From: Phymatolithon calcareum
Taxonomy: Eukaryota > Rhodophyta > Florideophyceae > Hapalidiales
Assembly: GCA_977006965.1 (NCBI GenBank)
Contig: OZ345365.1
Location: 2,356,001-2,420,000, forward strand
Direction of reading: 5' to 3'
DNA length: 64,000 nucleotides
This document shows positions 21,840 through 32,501 of the stretch, one piece after another. Made by a program: the position numbers and the translations under genes. A model generated the notes under the pieces. The model made no database searches. It saw only the letters and a list, made by a program, of their open reading frames with translations, and was not told the DNA's origin. Numbering within the stretch: the stretch's first letter is position 1; each line of letters starts with the position of its first letter.

Positions 21840-23382
21840 ATAAACATTGCACGAAGAAGTAGTTTTTCAAGTAAAATTTGAATTTAAAATTATAACCAAA
21901 ATTACGTTCTGAGCGAAAAATATATTGCTGTTCCTAGCCCGTGCAGCATGTCACGGGCAAGGCGACGGAGGCGGCACCCGTGCCTCACACAAATGCCACC
22001 CTGCCGAACAATCCAGCGTCAATCATCCATAAGCCACTCAGTCTACGGATCGTGCGTACAGTACAGTACAGAATGGGACGAATATTACGTGATTCGAGAC
22101 CATGTTGAGGTGAGTTTGTTCTCTCCTGGATGGCTCAGCACAGTAAGTTCTACTTTTTCTTCGCTCTGGGGCGCATTCTAAAGGTACAGAACTGCCGCGC
22201 CGTGGGCGAGAGGTACCTCAACAAATATTAGCTGCTCAAGCCGCACATACGTGTGGCGCTATATTCAAGGGTAATTGGCAGGGAGAAAAAGTGTTCCTAG
22301 TCCTTTGTTTGTTCAAAGCGTACGCTGCTTGAATGAAGTTTTCAATTGGCAAAAACATCTTGTGCTTACGCTTTGGCACTGCGAGACTTCCTTAATCGCG
22401 AACATTGCAGTTACCTGCGCGGCAAAGCAATGTCTACATCTTCATCCACTGGTTCAGCTTAGCACCCTTTGAAAGAAACTCTAGTACCTGAATTGACGCC
22501 CATTTCAAAGTTTTATTGGAAACAATTGCTATATGTTTCGCCCAAATGCAAAGCAAATTCAGGCATAAGAAACATGATTTGAGCTTCACAAATGTACGTT
22601 GCCGCTTCACCTTCCTGTAGGAATGTCCGCCTACAGTCCTTACATATAAAATGGGCTCACTAAGTACACACTATAATCTTTAAGAAATGCCAACTTTAAC
22701 TTTGATGTATGGTCCATTGCTGCCAGGTTGACAAGCACTGAATATGGCAGTCCTCAGCGTGTTCTCGTAGCATGCTGTCTTACTAATAGAGGAACACCCG
22801 CGACCTTGCATTACATGTTTGGAGAATGAAGAGTCATCTTTCAACTATCTCTGAAGAGAGTGACACATATATGCTGTAGAAATCACAAGCTGAGATGAGT
22901 CTCTTTAGCACCTAAGAGTCTGAGCAATTGCCAACACTGTTGGGCGGTTCTGAGGCCGGCCAATTTAAGTACTGTACAGGAAAGGGAAACGTAGGAGGCA
23001 CAAAGAAGTGTAATCAGATCTTATCGCATTTCTTTCTGGAACCAAATCTGCGACCACCAAGCTTCCGTACTCGTCAAAGATTTCGTCCCCGGGGACGTTG
23101 AGTGGTTTCAGGTACAGTGTGGTGGCGTGTACAGGGGTCGTGCGCAATCCATTGATATTGCAATTAATTGCAGTTCGTAGCAATTCGACCCAAATTGGGT
23201 TTTGATGAAGAATTGCAATTCGAATTGCTGGTAGGTAGGTTGTACGAAATTGTATAGTTCAGCAAGAGCAGAGTTGTCGGAAATAACGATCACTTCAAAT
23301 GTATCATGCGTAGTACGTGGAAATTGGTTGGCTGTAGAATCTAATTTTATTATATAACTCGGGCCAGTATAAGCGTAAAGCG

Positions 23383-23452
23383 CGGGAGCACTGCACCATT
23401 TTGGCCCAAATGAACTAAATAACTATCAACCCAAATGTTGCCGTGCTCCCCT
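23383..23452. repeat. 70-bp palindromic element (GGGAGCAC ends)
   Basis: Inverted ends GGGAGCACTGCACCATTTTG and, on the other side, the complement of GGGGAGCACGGCAACATTTG. The partner at 62,716-62,785 has better preserved 25-bp arms. It may be a very small MITE or solo terminal region. No TSD could be confirmed because both sites are filled. Confidence 0.5.
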
Positions 23453-23513
23453 AGTGTTAGCTACGTAAAATTATACGTATTGTATACAGTTCTAACGTTC
23501 CTGAATTCAACTA

Positions 23514-24336
23514 CTTGACATGCTTAAGATTATATAAGGCGCTCGTCCGCCCAATGATAGAGTATCTTCTCCCGTTCGCAGATCTGACGCGTAACATCCT
23601 TCGCGCACAGGACGCCCTAGAGAGTAACCTGTTCTCTAGAATGTTCGGAACCTGGTGCAAGAATATGCAGGCCCGCTTTCAAGGAATATGCTGCCTGGAA
23701 TCCATTCAACTGCGCCAAGCGCATTTGAGCTCCAAGTTCATAACAGCACAGAAATTTGGAAGAAAACAGGCACTTGAGCTTCCCAAGGGCACAACACGAC
23801 TGGCAATATTGAACGCGACAAACGATATGCTTCACAAATCTCTTCTCTGTACCTCTATACAGAAATTTGCACGCACCTTAGACGCTACGACAAGCGTAAA
23901 CGCAAGAACGCTGAAGAACGCAAAAGAAGAATGGAAAGCATGTCTCCCTTCGACAGCTACAGGACGGGAGGGCCGGCGCCCTCCTCAGCCCATCAAGAAC
24001 GAACTACCACCATTCCTCACCGTCAAAAAGCGAAGCACAGGCTTCTTTGCACGAACTGGTTATTTCAACGCTTCCCATATCCCTGGCAAGAACAAGCAAG
24101 AAACGAAGATTCCGAACTCGATGAAGCTCTCACAGTTATCTCAAACTTAATGCCCAAGCAACGACTTTCCGATATTCAAAAAGAGACGCTGGAAATGGCA
24201 GTTGATACCTCCAAAGTAAATGTCCGAAATCAATATTAAAACGTAAGCGAAGGATTGTAGCGCAACGAAAAGTCTCTCCGGTGCAATGATAATTGACTAA
24301 GGGAGCTTCAATAAAACAGAAATCCATCATTCCATT
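23514..24336 (+). mobile_element. LINE alpha, 823-bp 5'-truncated insertion with 13-bp TSD
   Basis: CTGAATTCAACTA flanks it at 23,501-23,513 and 24,337-24,349, and the inverted copy (62,655-62,675) has one copy of the site and no insert. The open reading frame 23,515-24,150 (211 aa) is the best-preserved C-terminal part of this LINE family in the window. It starts MTCLRLYKALVRPMIEYLLP and runs through LTRNILRAQDALESNLFSRM and RRPPQPIKNELPPF. The 3'UTR ends in TTCAATAAAACAGAAATCC with a possible AATAAA signal. No RT core is included. Confidence 0.9.
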
Positions 24337-24343
24337 CTGAATT

Positions 24344-24417
24344 CAACTATCCATGTGATCGTTCTGTTGTAGTGGTCTGTGTAGACCACTACAACAGAAC
24401 GATCACATGGATAGTTG
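24344..24417. repeat. Perfect hairpin, 35-bp arms, 4-nt loop
   Basis: Arms 24,344-24,378 and 24,383-24,417 are exact reverse complements around GTGT (core GATCGTTCTGTTGTAGTGGT). The inverted partner 62,581-62,664 folds the same way with 40-bp arms and three mismatches. Adjacent to the target site of the LINE at 23,514-24,336. Confidence 0.85.
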
Positions 24418-24589
24418 ATTTCATTCATCAGTTCAAGTATAACGGTATGGGTGTCTAGAGTGCCGTTTCTGAGAGGACAGATAGAAGAGTCGATATAAAA
24501 AGTGAAGTCGTACATTTATCCAAAGCGGGCTGCTACTGCGACAGACAGAAAACGAGCCTGAAAATGATACGCATGAACCGGAGTAACCG

Positions 24590-24907
24590 ATAAATATTGC
24601 TCAACGCCTCAAGAAAAGGAAGACGAATGTCACATTACCCGGTGCACGGAGTTAGATGAACACCGATTTCATATTAGGGTCGATTGCCGAGGTGGATCGT
24701 CTTTGGTCCATGGCTAAGTATATTTTGCTTGATCAGAGGAAACGTACGTCTCCTATTGTGTTCGAGGCGATGCTTTTCCTCAAAGTCAACCGCTCTTACT
24801 GGGATGATCAAACTGTGAAGGAAGCTATGTCAAGCGTTGTCAACCAGCGTGTTGAACAGGCTATGGCAGAAGACGAAAGGTTCGTACACCTAGGAGAAGA
24901 GCCATGA
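24590..24907 (+). pseudogene. hAT-type transposase C-terminal fragment
   Basis: Reads NIAQRLKKRKTN, then from 24,656 MNTDFILGSIAEVDRLWSMA followed by a K/R-rich turn and SPIVFEAMLFLKVNRSYWDD. The A-E-V-(E/D)-R-L-(W/F)-S-x-A and P-x-x-F-E-A-x-L-F-L-K-x-N pattern is that of hAT C-terminal dimerisation domains. It differs from the 8,599-8,874 remnant, so it is a different hAT family. A stop separates the two parts. The partner in inverted orientation is 62,096-62,420. No catalytic core. Confidence 0.65.
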
Positions 24908-25605
24908 ATAAACAATTAACTTGACGATTCCGGGAAGTATTCAAATTGCAATCCGAATTGCTGACAAACCGTAATGAGCAATTGAATTGTTTAATTGCGC
25001 GATAAACAGCAATGTCGAGCAATGGAATTGGCACTACCCCTGCGCGTGTAACCAGAGCGGCGTAGTCTCCCTGAGCACGACTACGAATGTGAGAACACTC
25101 ACGAAAGAAGCTGCGGCGACTCGCGCGGAGAGCCAAACAGGAAGGCTCAGCTCTGCTTTGCGGGGTCTTCAACGCGGCGATGTGATGCTAGGCGGAAAAT
25201 AGCAACAGAGAATTGACGGAAAAGGAGTGTTATGCGGAGGAGGTTGCATGTGTGGCGCTGCAGAGCTGATGGTGCTGACGAGCCGCCACGTGAGCACGGG
25301 AACCTAGGGTGAAGTGTGACATTGTAGACTATTGATTGAAGAACACGAAAGCTCCCAATGGAGCCTGAAAATTTCAGTAGTTTTCACCGTTTGCTCCAGA
25401 CAAGACTCCGCCGTTACTTCCTAAATGGGCAGCGCCATCGCGAAATTTGGAATACGGAGCGAATCTGTGTGAATAAAACAAGTAATATCCGTTAGCGTTT
25501 AAATCCTACGCCTCAATGATTCTGAAGAGAAGCAAAGCAGGAGTGCTTGTGCATTTCTTTGTCTCCCATCGCAAGCAAACTGACCATGTGTGTCTCAGAC
25601 TTCGG
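24908..25605. other. Shared flank of the hAT remnant, no gene recognised
   Basis: Repeated in inverted orientation at 61,405-62,095. ORFs such as 24,861-25,172 (minus) exist in both copies but have no recognisable domain. Confidence 0.4.
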
Positions 25606-27033
25606 ACATGCGGCGTCTTGGGAAAGACGTTCTATTCTTCTTTCCCAACTATCATACATTGATTTTGACGCAAGGCTACAGGCGAGCAGATTACCACGAA
25701 AGTTTAATATTTTGAGTCTTTGTACCAAAAGTCAATTATGACTTGTGCCGTTCTGAACGTTTTTGCCAAGAGAAGAACGCTCTATTCCCGAGCGTTTGTC
25801 GCATGTGAGGCATGGATTTGAGCAAGTGTAGCTCCTTCCTGCTATGCTCCGCTCCACCACAGCGAAGCGCAAATCTGACTCCAAAGCATTGCATTTCAGC
25901 TCGTCAATGCATGGTATTTGCGCCGAATGCGCTGATCGTTCCAGAACAGGGACAGTTAGTGCCAATGTATTCCCGTATCAACGGGCAATCTGACCCCCGT
26001 TCCAAATGCTCGACTTGGACATCCTGCCCTCCATAATCGAACGTGTGAAACGTTCGATACATTGCCTCTTCGACGCCCAACTCAGCGGAAATACATGCTC
26101 AATTCTACCGGACAACGGCGCAACCATGTGTTTTAGACCCAAACCGTCCGCAAGCTTGGTGCTGTTCCGGACGCCTTATGCAAATGCCGTGAGTGATAAA
26201 TCTGTTCCAGGTTTCGGGAAGCTCCGAAATACTTGTCTGATGAATCCTACATGACTCTGGAAGCAGATGTGATTGAGGGCGCATGGCGAACAGGTGCTGG
26301 TGTGTCGGATCTCATGGTTCATGTGTTCCTTCCCTCTGGCGCGATAGGGCACGGGTACCATTATTGCACGAGCGATACAACGGATGATCACGGAACTGCG
26401 TTGGGACCATGAACGCGAGTGTATTCTTGGAAAATCGGAAAGAAACAGGACGTTGAAATCACGGATGTCTCGAAATGAAGCAATTGTAAGATGTTGAGCG
26501 GCCGTACTCCGGTTAGTTGACTCGAAGTATTTCCCAGATTTGTTGCGCCAGCTCGCTGCATTTGTTTTACAGGCAAAAGGTGCGAACCACTCTAGCTAGT
26601 TGTCAGACGTGCTCCGCGCTGCTCTGGAATCACTCTGGCATCAATTGGTCACTGCCGACATCACCTCAAGGTCATGTGCACTTGATTTGCTAGTTGCAAA
26701 GAGATGTCTTCTGGTTTTTGCCCTTTGCCATCCGTGAGAAATCAGACAGAAGGATTGCAACGACAGCAGCATCTTCAAGAAGGAAATCAAGCCGGGAAAA
26801 TGTCTTTGTAGCCACAGGGCGTCTACTGTGGACTGCGCAGAAGACCAGCCACGGAAGGTAACCGTGGGCATCATGGACACTTCAAGCCCCATCTCATCGA
26901 CCATGTTGACGTGCGCGATGACTTTATTTCAGGCACTAAACGTCTTCCTTTTTCGCATGTCGGCTAGGGCGGCGTTTGTGGTGTTCAGAATAATTAGCAA
27001 ATGCCTTCCACGTGTCATAACACTAAAACTACC
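25606..27033 (-). other. Single-copy stretch, possible decayed gene on minus strand
   Basis: Consecutive minus-strand open pieces could be parts of one broken gene: 26,641-26,904, 26,388-26,576, 26,176-26,391, 25,732-25,965 and 25,513-25,728. The 25,732-25,965 piece has a Cys-bearing stretch CSNPCLTC. I do not recognise the family. Several stops and frame changes separate the pieces, so any gene is dead. Confidence 0.3.
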
Positions 27034-27043
27034 AATTTTCTTT

Positions 27044-28015
27044 GAGGAAATTCACTACATGGCCACCAAAAATTTGCAAAATTCACTACATGGCCAACTC
27101 TAGCCATCTCTACTACTCACCGCTAGCCAAGCGTACTACCATAGCTCACTGTAGCCAAAACTACTACTCATCCGTTTTTCAAGGCAATCTATGGCATCGC
27201 GCGTGCTACTCTCTACGCTTTAGACCCTCGTCGCAAGCAGCATCTCCGTAATCGCAGGCGCGATAATCATGGACTGAGCCGCCTTGTAGATGTTTTTTCA
27301 CTTCGGCCCACAAGTAAAGCCGCTTGCGCTTGCGGTCCGGCTTATCTACAAGGTCAAACGGCACCAAATCATCCTGTATGAGCTGGTCTCCAGTGATTGC
27401 AAAACGCGTCATGTTGCCGCATGCTGCTTGGCCCACGTTCTCAATGACCATACGTCCCCGAACCAGTGCTCGTTCCACAGGTCGAACGACACCCGATGCT
27501 GCACCAAGCGCCTAGAGGCGTACAAAAGTGCAGTGATGACGGTGGCTACATTGCCATTGGTGCTCTTCAAAGTGGCGGCAGGAACATGCAGCACGGTAAT
27601 CGCTGCTAACTGTCACATTGAATGGTTTCTCTTCATTGCGAACAACACAGCTGAGCGCGCTGACGTTAACGCGGAAGGTGCAAGCTGTGCGCTGACTACA
27701 GATGAGTGTCAGGAGTTTTTTGTTGAGCTTCCCCACGATCTGGGCCTTGCATGTCGACGTGTTGTGGGATATCACAATGTTGACAACGTGTCAAAGCTTT
27801 ATCCGGCGCAGCCGCCCACCTGTAGGACGAGTTTCTTCTTTTCCATGATTTCGGAGTAGTTAGTGCGGGAGAGTTGTGTGTTGAACGTTGCAGATGAACA
27901 CGACAACGTGCTTAAAGAGCGCCGTCGTATTCGTACCGGATGAATAGTAGATTTGACAAGAGATAGCCATGTAGTGAATTTTGCAAATTTTGTTGGCCAT
28001 GTAGTGAATTTCCTC
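27044..28015 (-). mobile_element. Mutator-like element (MULE) with transposase remnant, 972 bp
   Basis: Terminal inverted repeats of about 50 bp begin GAGGAAATTCACTACATGGC, and the same 15-bp word recurs inside each end. Flanked by AATTTTCTTT (27,034-27,043) and AACTTTCTTT (28,016-28,025), a 10-bp TSD with one mismatch; MULEs usually make 9-11 bp. The interior encodes on the minus strand the SWIM-containing end of a transposase (27,206-27,775). A related element with the same terminal start is at 55,622-56,975. Confidence 0.85.
27206..27775 (-). pseudogene. MULE transposase C-terminal fragment with SWIM zinc finger
   Basis: Two overlapping-frame pieces, 27,512-27,775 and 27,206-27,478. The first contains SSDYRAACSCRHFEEHQWQC followed by SH, the C-x-C-x(n)-C-x-H pattern of SWIM zinc fingers that follow the DDE core in Mutator transposases. 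The second has a basic patch DKPDRKRKRLYLW. The catalytic core is absent and the frame is broken. Confidence 0.75.
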
Positions 28016-29515
28016 AACTTTCTTTCCACTAGTTCTTTTTTTAAAATTTGGAATTTATTAAACGCCCTCAGCAACACTCACGAGACTGTAGGGGAGATGC
28101 CTTTCGGTTGCTACTTCTCTTGTAGCCTCCTAGAAGATTGGAGGGAAAAGCTTAGAGTTCGTTTCTCCGGTTCCATAGCTTGTAAAGAACCTTATCATGC
28201 TGGCTAGTTTTTTATTTATTTTCACCTATGTAGTCGAGTTTTTAACGCCCTCAATAACACTCTTAAGACTGTACGGGAGCAGCTTTTCTAGACACCATAC
28301 GGTAGCACCAGCGGTCTGGGGTAGCTTGTGTGTCATGTTCTTTCAGGTTACCTGTTTAGTAACTTTAGGCTTTGGTACCCAATACGGACGCTTTTAGGAC
28401 CTTCTGTCACTCAATTTCGCATATGACTTGCAGAAACGGGCTTGTCTTCCATCAGTAAAAAACCTCCACTGAAGGATGGAGGAAAAAAGATTACAATCTT
28501 TGCTCGTTCATCTCCTTTCTTCGAGGAGTTTTCTCATCTGGTTGCTCTAGGCAGAGCGACCTCGCTTCAATGTCGCGCTTGCTTCTACGCTGCTGTCCCG
28601 GCGGGTGCTCTTGTTCGTGAAGAGGTTTACCCACTGGTCCATAGTTGCCTTGCCATCTTCGGGCGAAAGCAACCTCTTTCCAAAATCAGCTTGCGCAGCA
28701 CTTTACTTTGTGCTCGTCCAAAGCCTTGTCATCTTCGAGTGGTGACATTTTCAACTATGACAACCTTGCAGAGGCGAGGCGTTATTCCTCTTACCGAGTT
28801 TTTGCTCGGTTTCAAAATCGTTGCCAGCTTCAAGCGCTGACTTCAGGTATAGCATTCTCGGCCTGTGGGCGGTGCGAGTACTTGATTCGAGGCGTCGTTC
28901 GTGGTATGGTTATGATAGGTGACCGGTGCCACCGAATTTCGGAAAAATCGACTTAATTTGCGACGACGGCTGTCGGGCAGGTTCTTCGGCAACTCTCGTT
29001 CTCATCTTCTTCGTGCGCGTATTCACGATTGCGCGGAGCTTCTTTTCATCGAAGACCACCAAATGATACGAGCATGTTGCTGACGTCCCCAGGCTTGTCT
29101 GGACCGAAACTCCTTGCGCGAGTTAGCGACATCCCGGGTCTCTTGCTGGCTAGCGCTCTATTTCAGGTCGCCGTAGAATACGATTTTGAAGAAGAGAACT
29201 TGGTCCAGTGCTTTTTCAGGCACCGTAGTCTCCTCTTCAGTTAAGCGGTATCTTCCAAGGTACTCCTTGAGATCGTTCATGTACGGTATCCCCGAATTTA
29301 TTTTCCAGAAGTGTGGTACTTATCGGGGCGAAACGCCCGAATGCCCATTATGGATCATGTGTTATAATTGACGAAATGTTTCGACTCACCCATTGTAATT
29401 CCTCAAACTCCCTTTCTTCCCCTGAGCAGGCCAATAGGCTCCGTTTTCTATTTCTGGCTCGCTCCAGCATTCGGAGCGCTAAAACAAGTCTCCTGTTTTC
29501 TGCATTGTGTATACG

Positions 29516-30134
29516 TCAAAGAAGGCGAAGCTTGGCGGTTCGGGTTTTTGCGACTGGGCTAAACACTAGTGTGAAGAATGTCTTCTCTACTTCTGTAATA
29601 GCTGTCTGTACTCTTGGCGTCCATGGTGTCAGGTGCATGGCGTTGTACGTCATGCCTGCTTTCAAGGAGCTAAGCCACCGTAATGAGAGACCGAGAGATC
29701 TAAGTTGATACACAGTGATCTTGGCATGCCTGATACGCTACAGCATTTTTGTGTATGTAATTCCCTGGTCGCTTAGTGAGATACCAAGGTAAGAGACTTC
29801 TTCGACCTTTGTCAGCTGTTCTCCTGCAAGCTTGAAGATGGAAGAGCTTTTGTCCGCGGAAAATAGAACTTCACTCTTCCCTTCTTTCGTAGTCCAAATC
29901 ATCTGACTGTCTCTGGCCCATTTCGACGAGATATTTAACAGTCTCTGTAGTCCATATGATGACTTTTCCGTCAGGAACACGTCGTCCCCAAATAAAACTG
30001 CGGCTACATCGCCGATTTCCCTCGGAACTTGGCTTATTCTTTTTGCGAACTCGTTTATGAACAGATTATACATCCTGGGACTCAGCGGAGACCCCTGAGG
30101 TAGTCCCCTGTCAATTAGGAACCACCATTGTTGA
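29516..30134 (-). pseudogene. LINE gamma reverse transcriptase C-terminal half
   Basis: The piece reading from 30,120 carries WWFLIDRGLPQGSPLSP (the G-L-P-Q-G-S-x-L-S-P motif B) and AAVLFGDDVFLTEK (catalytic F-G-D-D box), then the thumb with YLGISLSDQG. After a frame change, 29,516-29,713 reads LKAGMTYNAMHLTPWTPRVQ. The apparent N-terminal residues upstream of 30,134 in the same frame come from the inserted SINE, not the LINE. Confidence 0.85.
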
Positions 30135-30426
30135 CCACCTGCGATATAGTTGTAAAACTGCCTCCGCGCACCTGTGCGCATATTTCGATATGATACAGGC
30201 AGGAATGTTGAGGTCGAAGGTTCGAGTCCTGTCAAAAGCAAGAATTGAATTAAAGTTCAGGAAAGGGCACACGGATGTCCCCGTGGAGTGGTGTGCAGCA
30301 GTAATAGCGCGAGGAAGATACGCGGGTACCAGAAATGGATCCATATCAGTATCATATAGAGGACCCCTAGTTGAATAATGTACACTTTGTGTAATTCGAA
30401 TAACCGGCAATAAACAAACAAACAAA
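30135..30426 (+). mobile_element. tRNA-derived SINE, 292 bp
   Basis: A box-like region GATATAGTTGTAAAACTGCC and the B box GGTTCGAGTCC, both as in pol III tRNA promoters, then a unique body and a (AAAC)n tail ending AAACAAACAAACAAAC. Flanked by CCATTGTTGA / CCTTTGTTGA (30,125-30,134; 30,427-30,436), a 10-bp TSD with one mismatch. Interrupts the LINE gamma RT. A sister copy lies at 39,222-39,526. Confidence 0.9.
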
Positions 30427-30885
30427 CCTTTGTTGAGGGTCCCCTACCGTGGATACCCACGATAGCCTTAGGAACGCCTCGATCATAAGACAAAGGTCTT
30501 GCGTCAGGATCGCTCTCATTCGCTCCTGTGGGTACTGTCTTTAGACTGCAGTCAGGTCCAACCGCACTGTAACGTTGTCGTCTTTTCTGCAGCTCAAGCG
30601 CACTCAGGATTGCGAGCTTCGTACTCTTACCTTTTTGGAACCTAGCTAAAGCTTTGATTCCTACTTTTGGCGGATTTAGGTATCTATTTCAGTCTCGAAG
30701 ACCTTGAATACTTGGCTCAACAATGATATTGGTCTGAAATTCTTTGGATCGTCATAGTCTCTTTTCTTGTGTAGCGGGATAGTTTCAACCAAGCTTCTGG
30801 AAGAGTTCCGCATCTCCCGATGCGGCCCATAGCTCAAATACGAAGTCTGAGGCTCTATCCAAATCCACTTTCGGCATTTCCGTCT

Positions 30886-31612
30886 TCACAGCGTCCAGCC
30901 TGGAGCCTTTTTAGTCGGAGCTTTGAGGATTGCATTTCTGATACGGTTGCCCATATGAACAGGGCAGGCAAAGTATGATGGTCTTGGACGCAATATCCCA
31001 AAATCTAAGCATGTCTGGGACGCGTACGCCGTGAACAGCGTTTTCTTCAGAGGGCGACCATTCATCTTGTTCCTTGAGGTTCTTCTTTGCGCAGTTTTTG
31101 CATCCGAGAAATTGTTCAATTGTTTTGGACCGGTCTTTTCTTTCCAAATCTTCCAGATACTCTTGGTACTTCTGTTTCTTCCTTTTGTTTACGAGTTTCT
31201 GTATCTTCGTGCAGCATTGATTGTCTCGATACCAATACTCCTCTGCATTCAGCTCCCGAGCTTTCTCGGAACGTTTCTTGCGGCATTTGCTAATTTACTC
31301 GAGTATTGAGTTCCAGAAAAGTTTGTGCCGACGTGGGTTAGATTTCTTCTGCCACCATGGTTCACAAAGCGTTTCCAATAATGTTTCGTATAGCCTGTTC
31401 AGCTCTTGCGGAGTGTTGCATTGTTTTAACTCTTCCAGTATTTCCAGAAAAGCCTTCCCGCATATTTCTCGTACTTGTTCTTGCTTTCCTTCATCTCCCC
31501 AACGTTTGAGAGATATTTTTGGCTTTTGATGATCTTGATGAGCCAAGAAAACAGTTATAACTGGTCGGTGTTGCGCATTACCCGTCCATATATCTGTTTG
31601 TGAGAGAACCAT
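30886..31612 (-). pseudogene. LINE gamma linker and RT N-terminal region
   Basis: Minus-strand pieces 31,295-31,612 (KWYGE-like basic linker with CNTPQELNRLYETLLETLCEP) and 30,886-31,119 (ending NAILKAPTKKAPGWTL, the K-A-P-G-x-D/T position that opens LINE RT domains). Different frames, broken. Confidence 0.6.
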
Positions 31613-31799
31613 TGTCGTTGCAACGCCTTTGTTATGAGAAAGTCTATATTGCTCTTGAAGCGCTTAGTTCGGAAGCTGTAACCTGTCCAAGTGTTAATTT
31701 CCCATTTCTTCTCTGCTGCTCATAGAAGAAGCTGGTTGCCTCTCCTATTCGTTCCCAGGTTCCACATCAGGCGGAGAGCGTTCCAGTCTCTACAGACAA

Positions 31800-32190
31800 T
31801 TGCCTTTCCCCTTGCATAATTATTGACCATGATTAGGCATTTCTCGTTTTCCGTTCTTATAGCTCCAACTTTTGATTCCCCCATTTGGGCGATATTCACT
31901 TAAATGTTTTCCCGCATGTTTGAAGATCAGTCGACTTCCACAATGTTTCCGGAAGAATAGTGTGACCCCTCCAGAGTTTCGACCATTCTGTGGCGGTGGT
32001 GGCATTTCGTTGAAGCAGAAGATATCGGAACGATTTTTTTCCTTCTGGCCACACGCGTGTTTCTGTTATTGCATCTATGTCAATTCCGTGATGCATCAAC
32101 ATCTTTTATATGTATGTTGGGGTCTCTGGAGATCACCAAACATTGAAAGTTGCAAACCGCAAGCTCTTCTTGAACATCAATAAATCGGGA
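31800..32190 (-). pseudogene. LINE gamma endonuclease N-terminal part
   Basis: Reads ATFNVW (the N of the first catalytic motif) and DIDAITETRVW (E of the second), typical of apurinic-type LINE endonucleases. One in-frame stop lies between them. Continues into a broken region at 31,640-31,800. Confidence 0.7.
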
Positions 32191-32501
32191 GCCTATATGT
32201 AGCAAAGTTAATATTAGAATTATAGCTCGTGTTTCAAATGCATATCGGACAGAAACATTTTTATATTATGGGAAGTTCAATTGAGAGCGTTCAGAACTAA
32301 AACCCAGAATAGAACAAAATTTTCTTGGGCCTGAAAAAAAATACTTCCAGGTATTACTTAAACCGGAATTGTCTCCAATATTTAAAATATTTTTCAAAGT
32401 TTTTGGACTTTGAAATGTTTTGGGAAGACTTCCTTTCCAATCGCTGTGCTGTGGGGCTCACTGCACGAACGTTGATTGTTTCAAGCAGCGCTTGAAAACG
32501 G

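Larger units (their letters stand above)
21840..25605 (+). repeat. Segment repeated in inverted orientation at 61,405-63,660
   Basis: The reverse complement of 61,405-63,660 matches this block end to end. The shared markers are the hAT C-terminal ORF, the 35-40 bp hairpin, the short GGGAGCAC palindrome and the flanking unique sequence. This copy has extra sequence around 22,030-22,690 and the LINE fragment 23,514-24,336. Confidence 0.85.
28026..32190 (-). mobile_element. LINE (family gamma, related to beta) with near-complete but broken ORF2
   Basis: Minus strand, 5' to 3': endonuclease start near 32,180 (LRFATFNVW ... IDAITETRVWPEGKKSF), linker (31,295-31,612, then 30,886-31,119), RT (30,120 down to 29,738) and C-terminal region (29,713 down to about 28,400). 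A TTTATTAAACGCCCTCAGCA end occurs at 28,045 and a second similar end at 28,235. Many stops and frameshifts. A SINE is inserted at 30,135-30,426, and a small GC-rich insert is likely at 29,078-29,142. The 3' boundary is uncertain because two end-like sequences are present. Confidence 0.75.

Noticed and set aside
30190-30230. tRNA gene
   Set aside because: B box and A-box region are those of a SINE; the rest cannot fold as a tRNA and the copy has a TSD and (AAAC)n tail.
29738-30241. 167-aa protein starting in the LINE gamma RT
   Set aside because: The first third is antisense SINE sequence; only the part from about 30,134 downward is RT.
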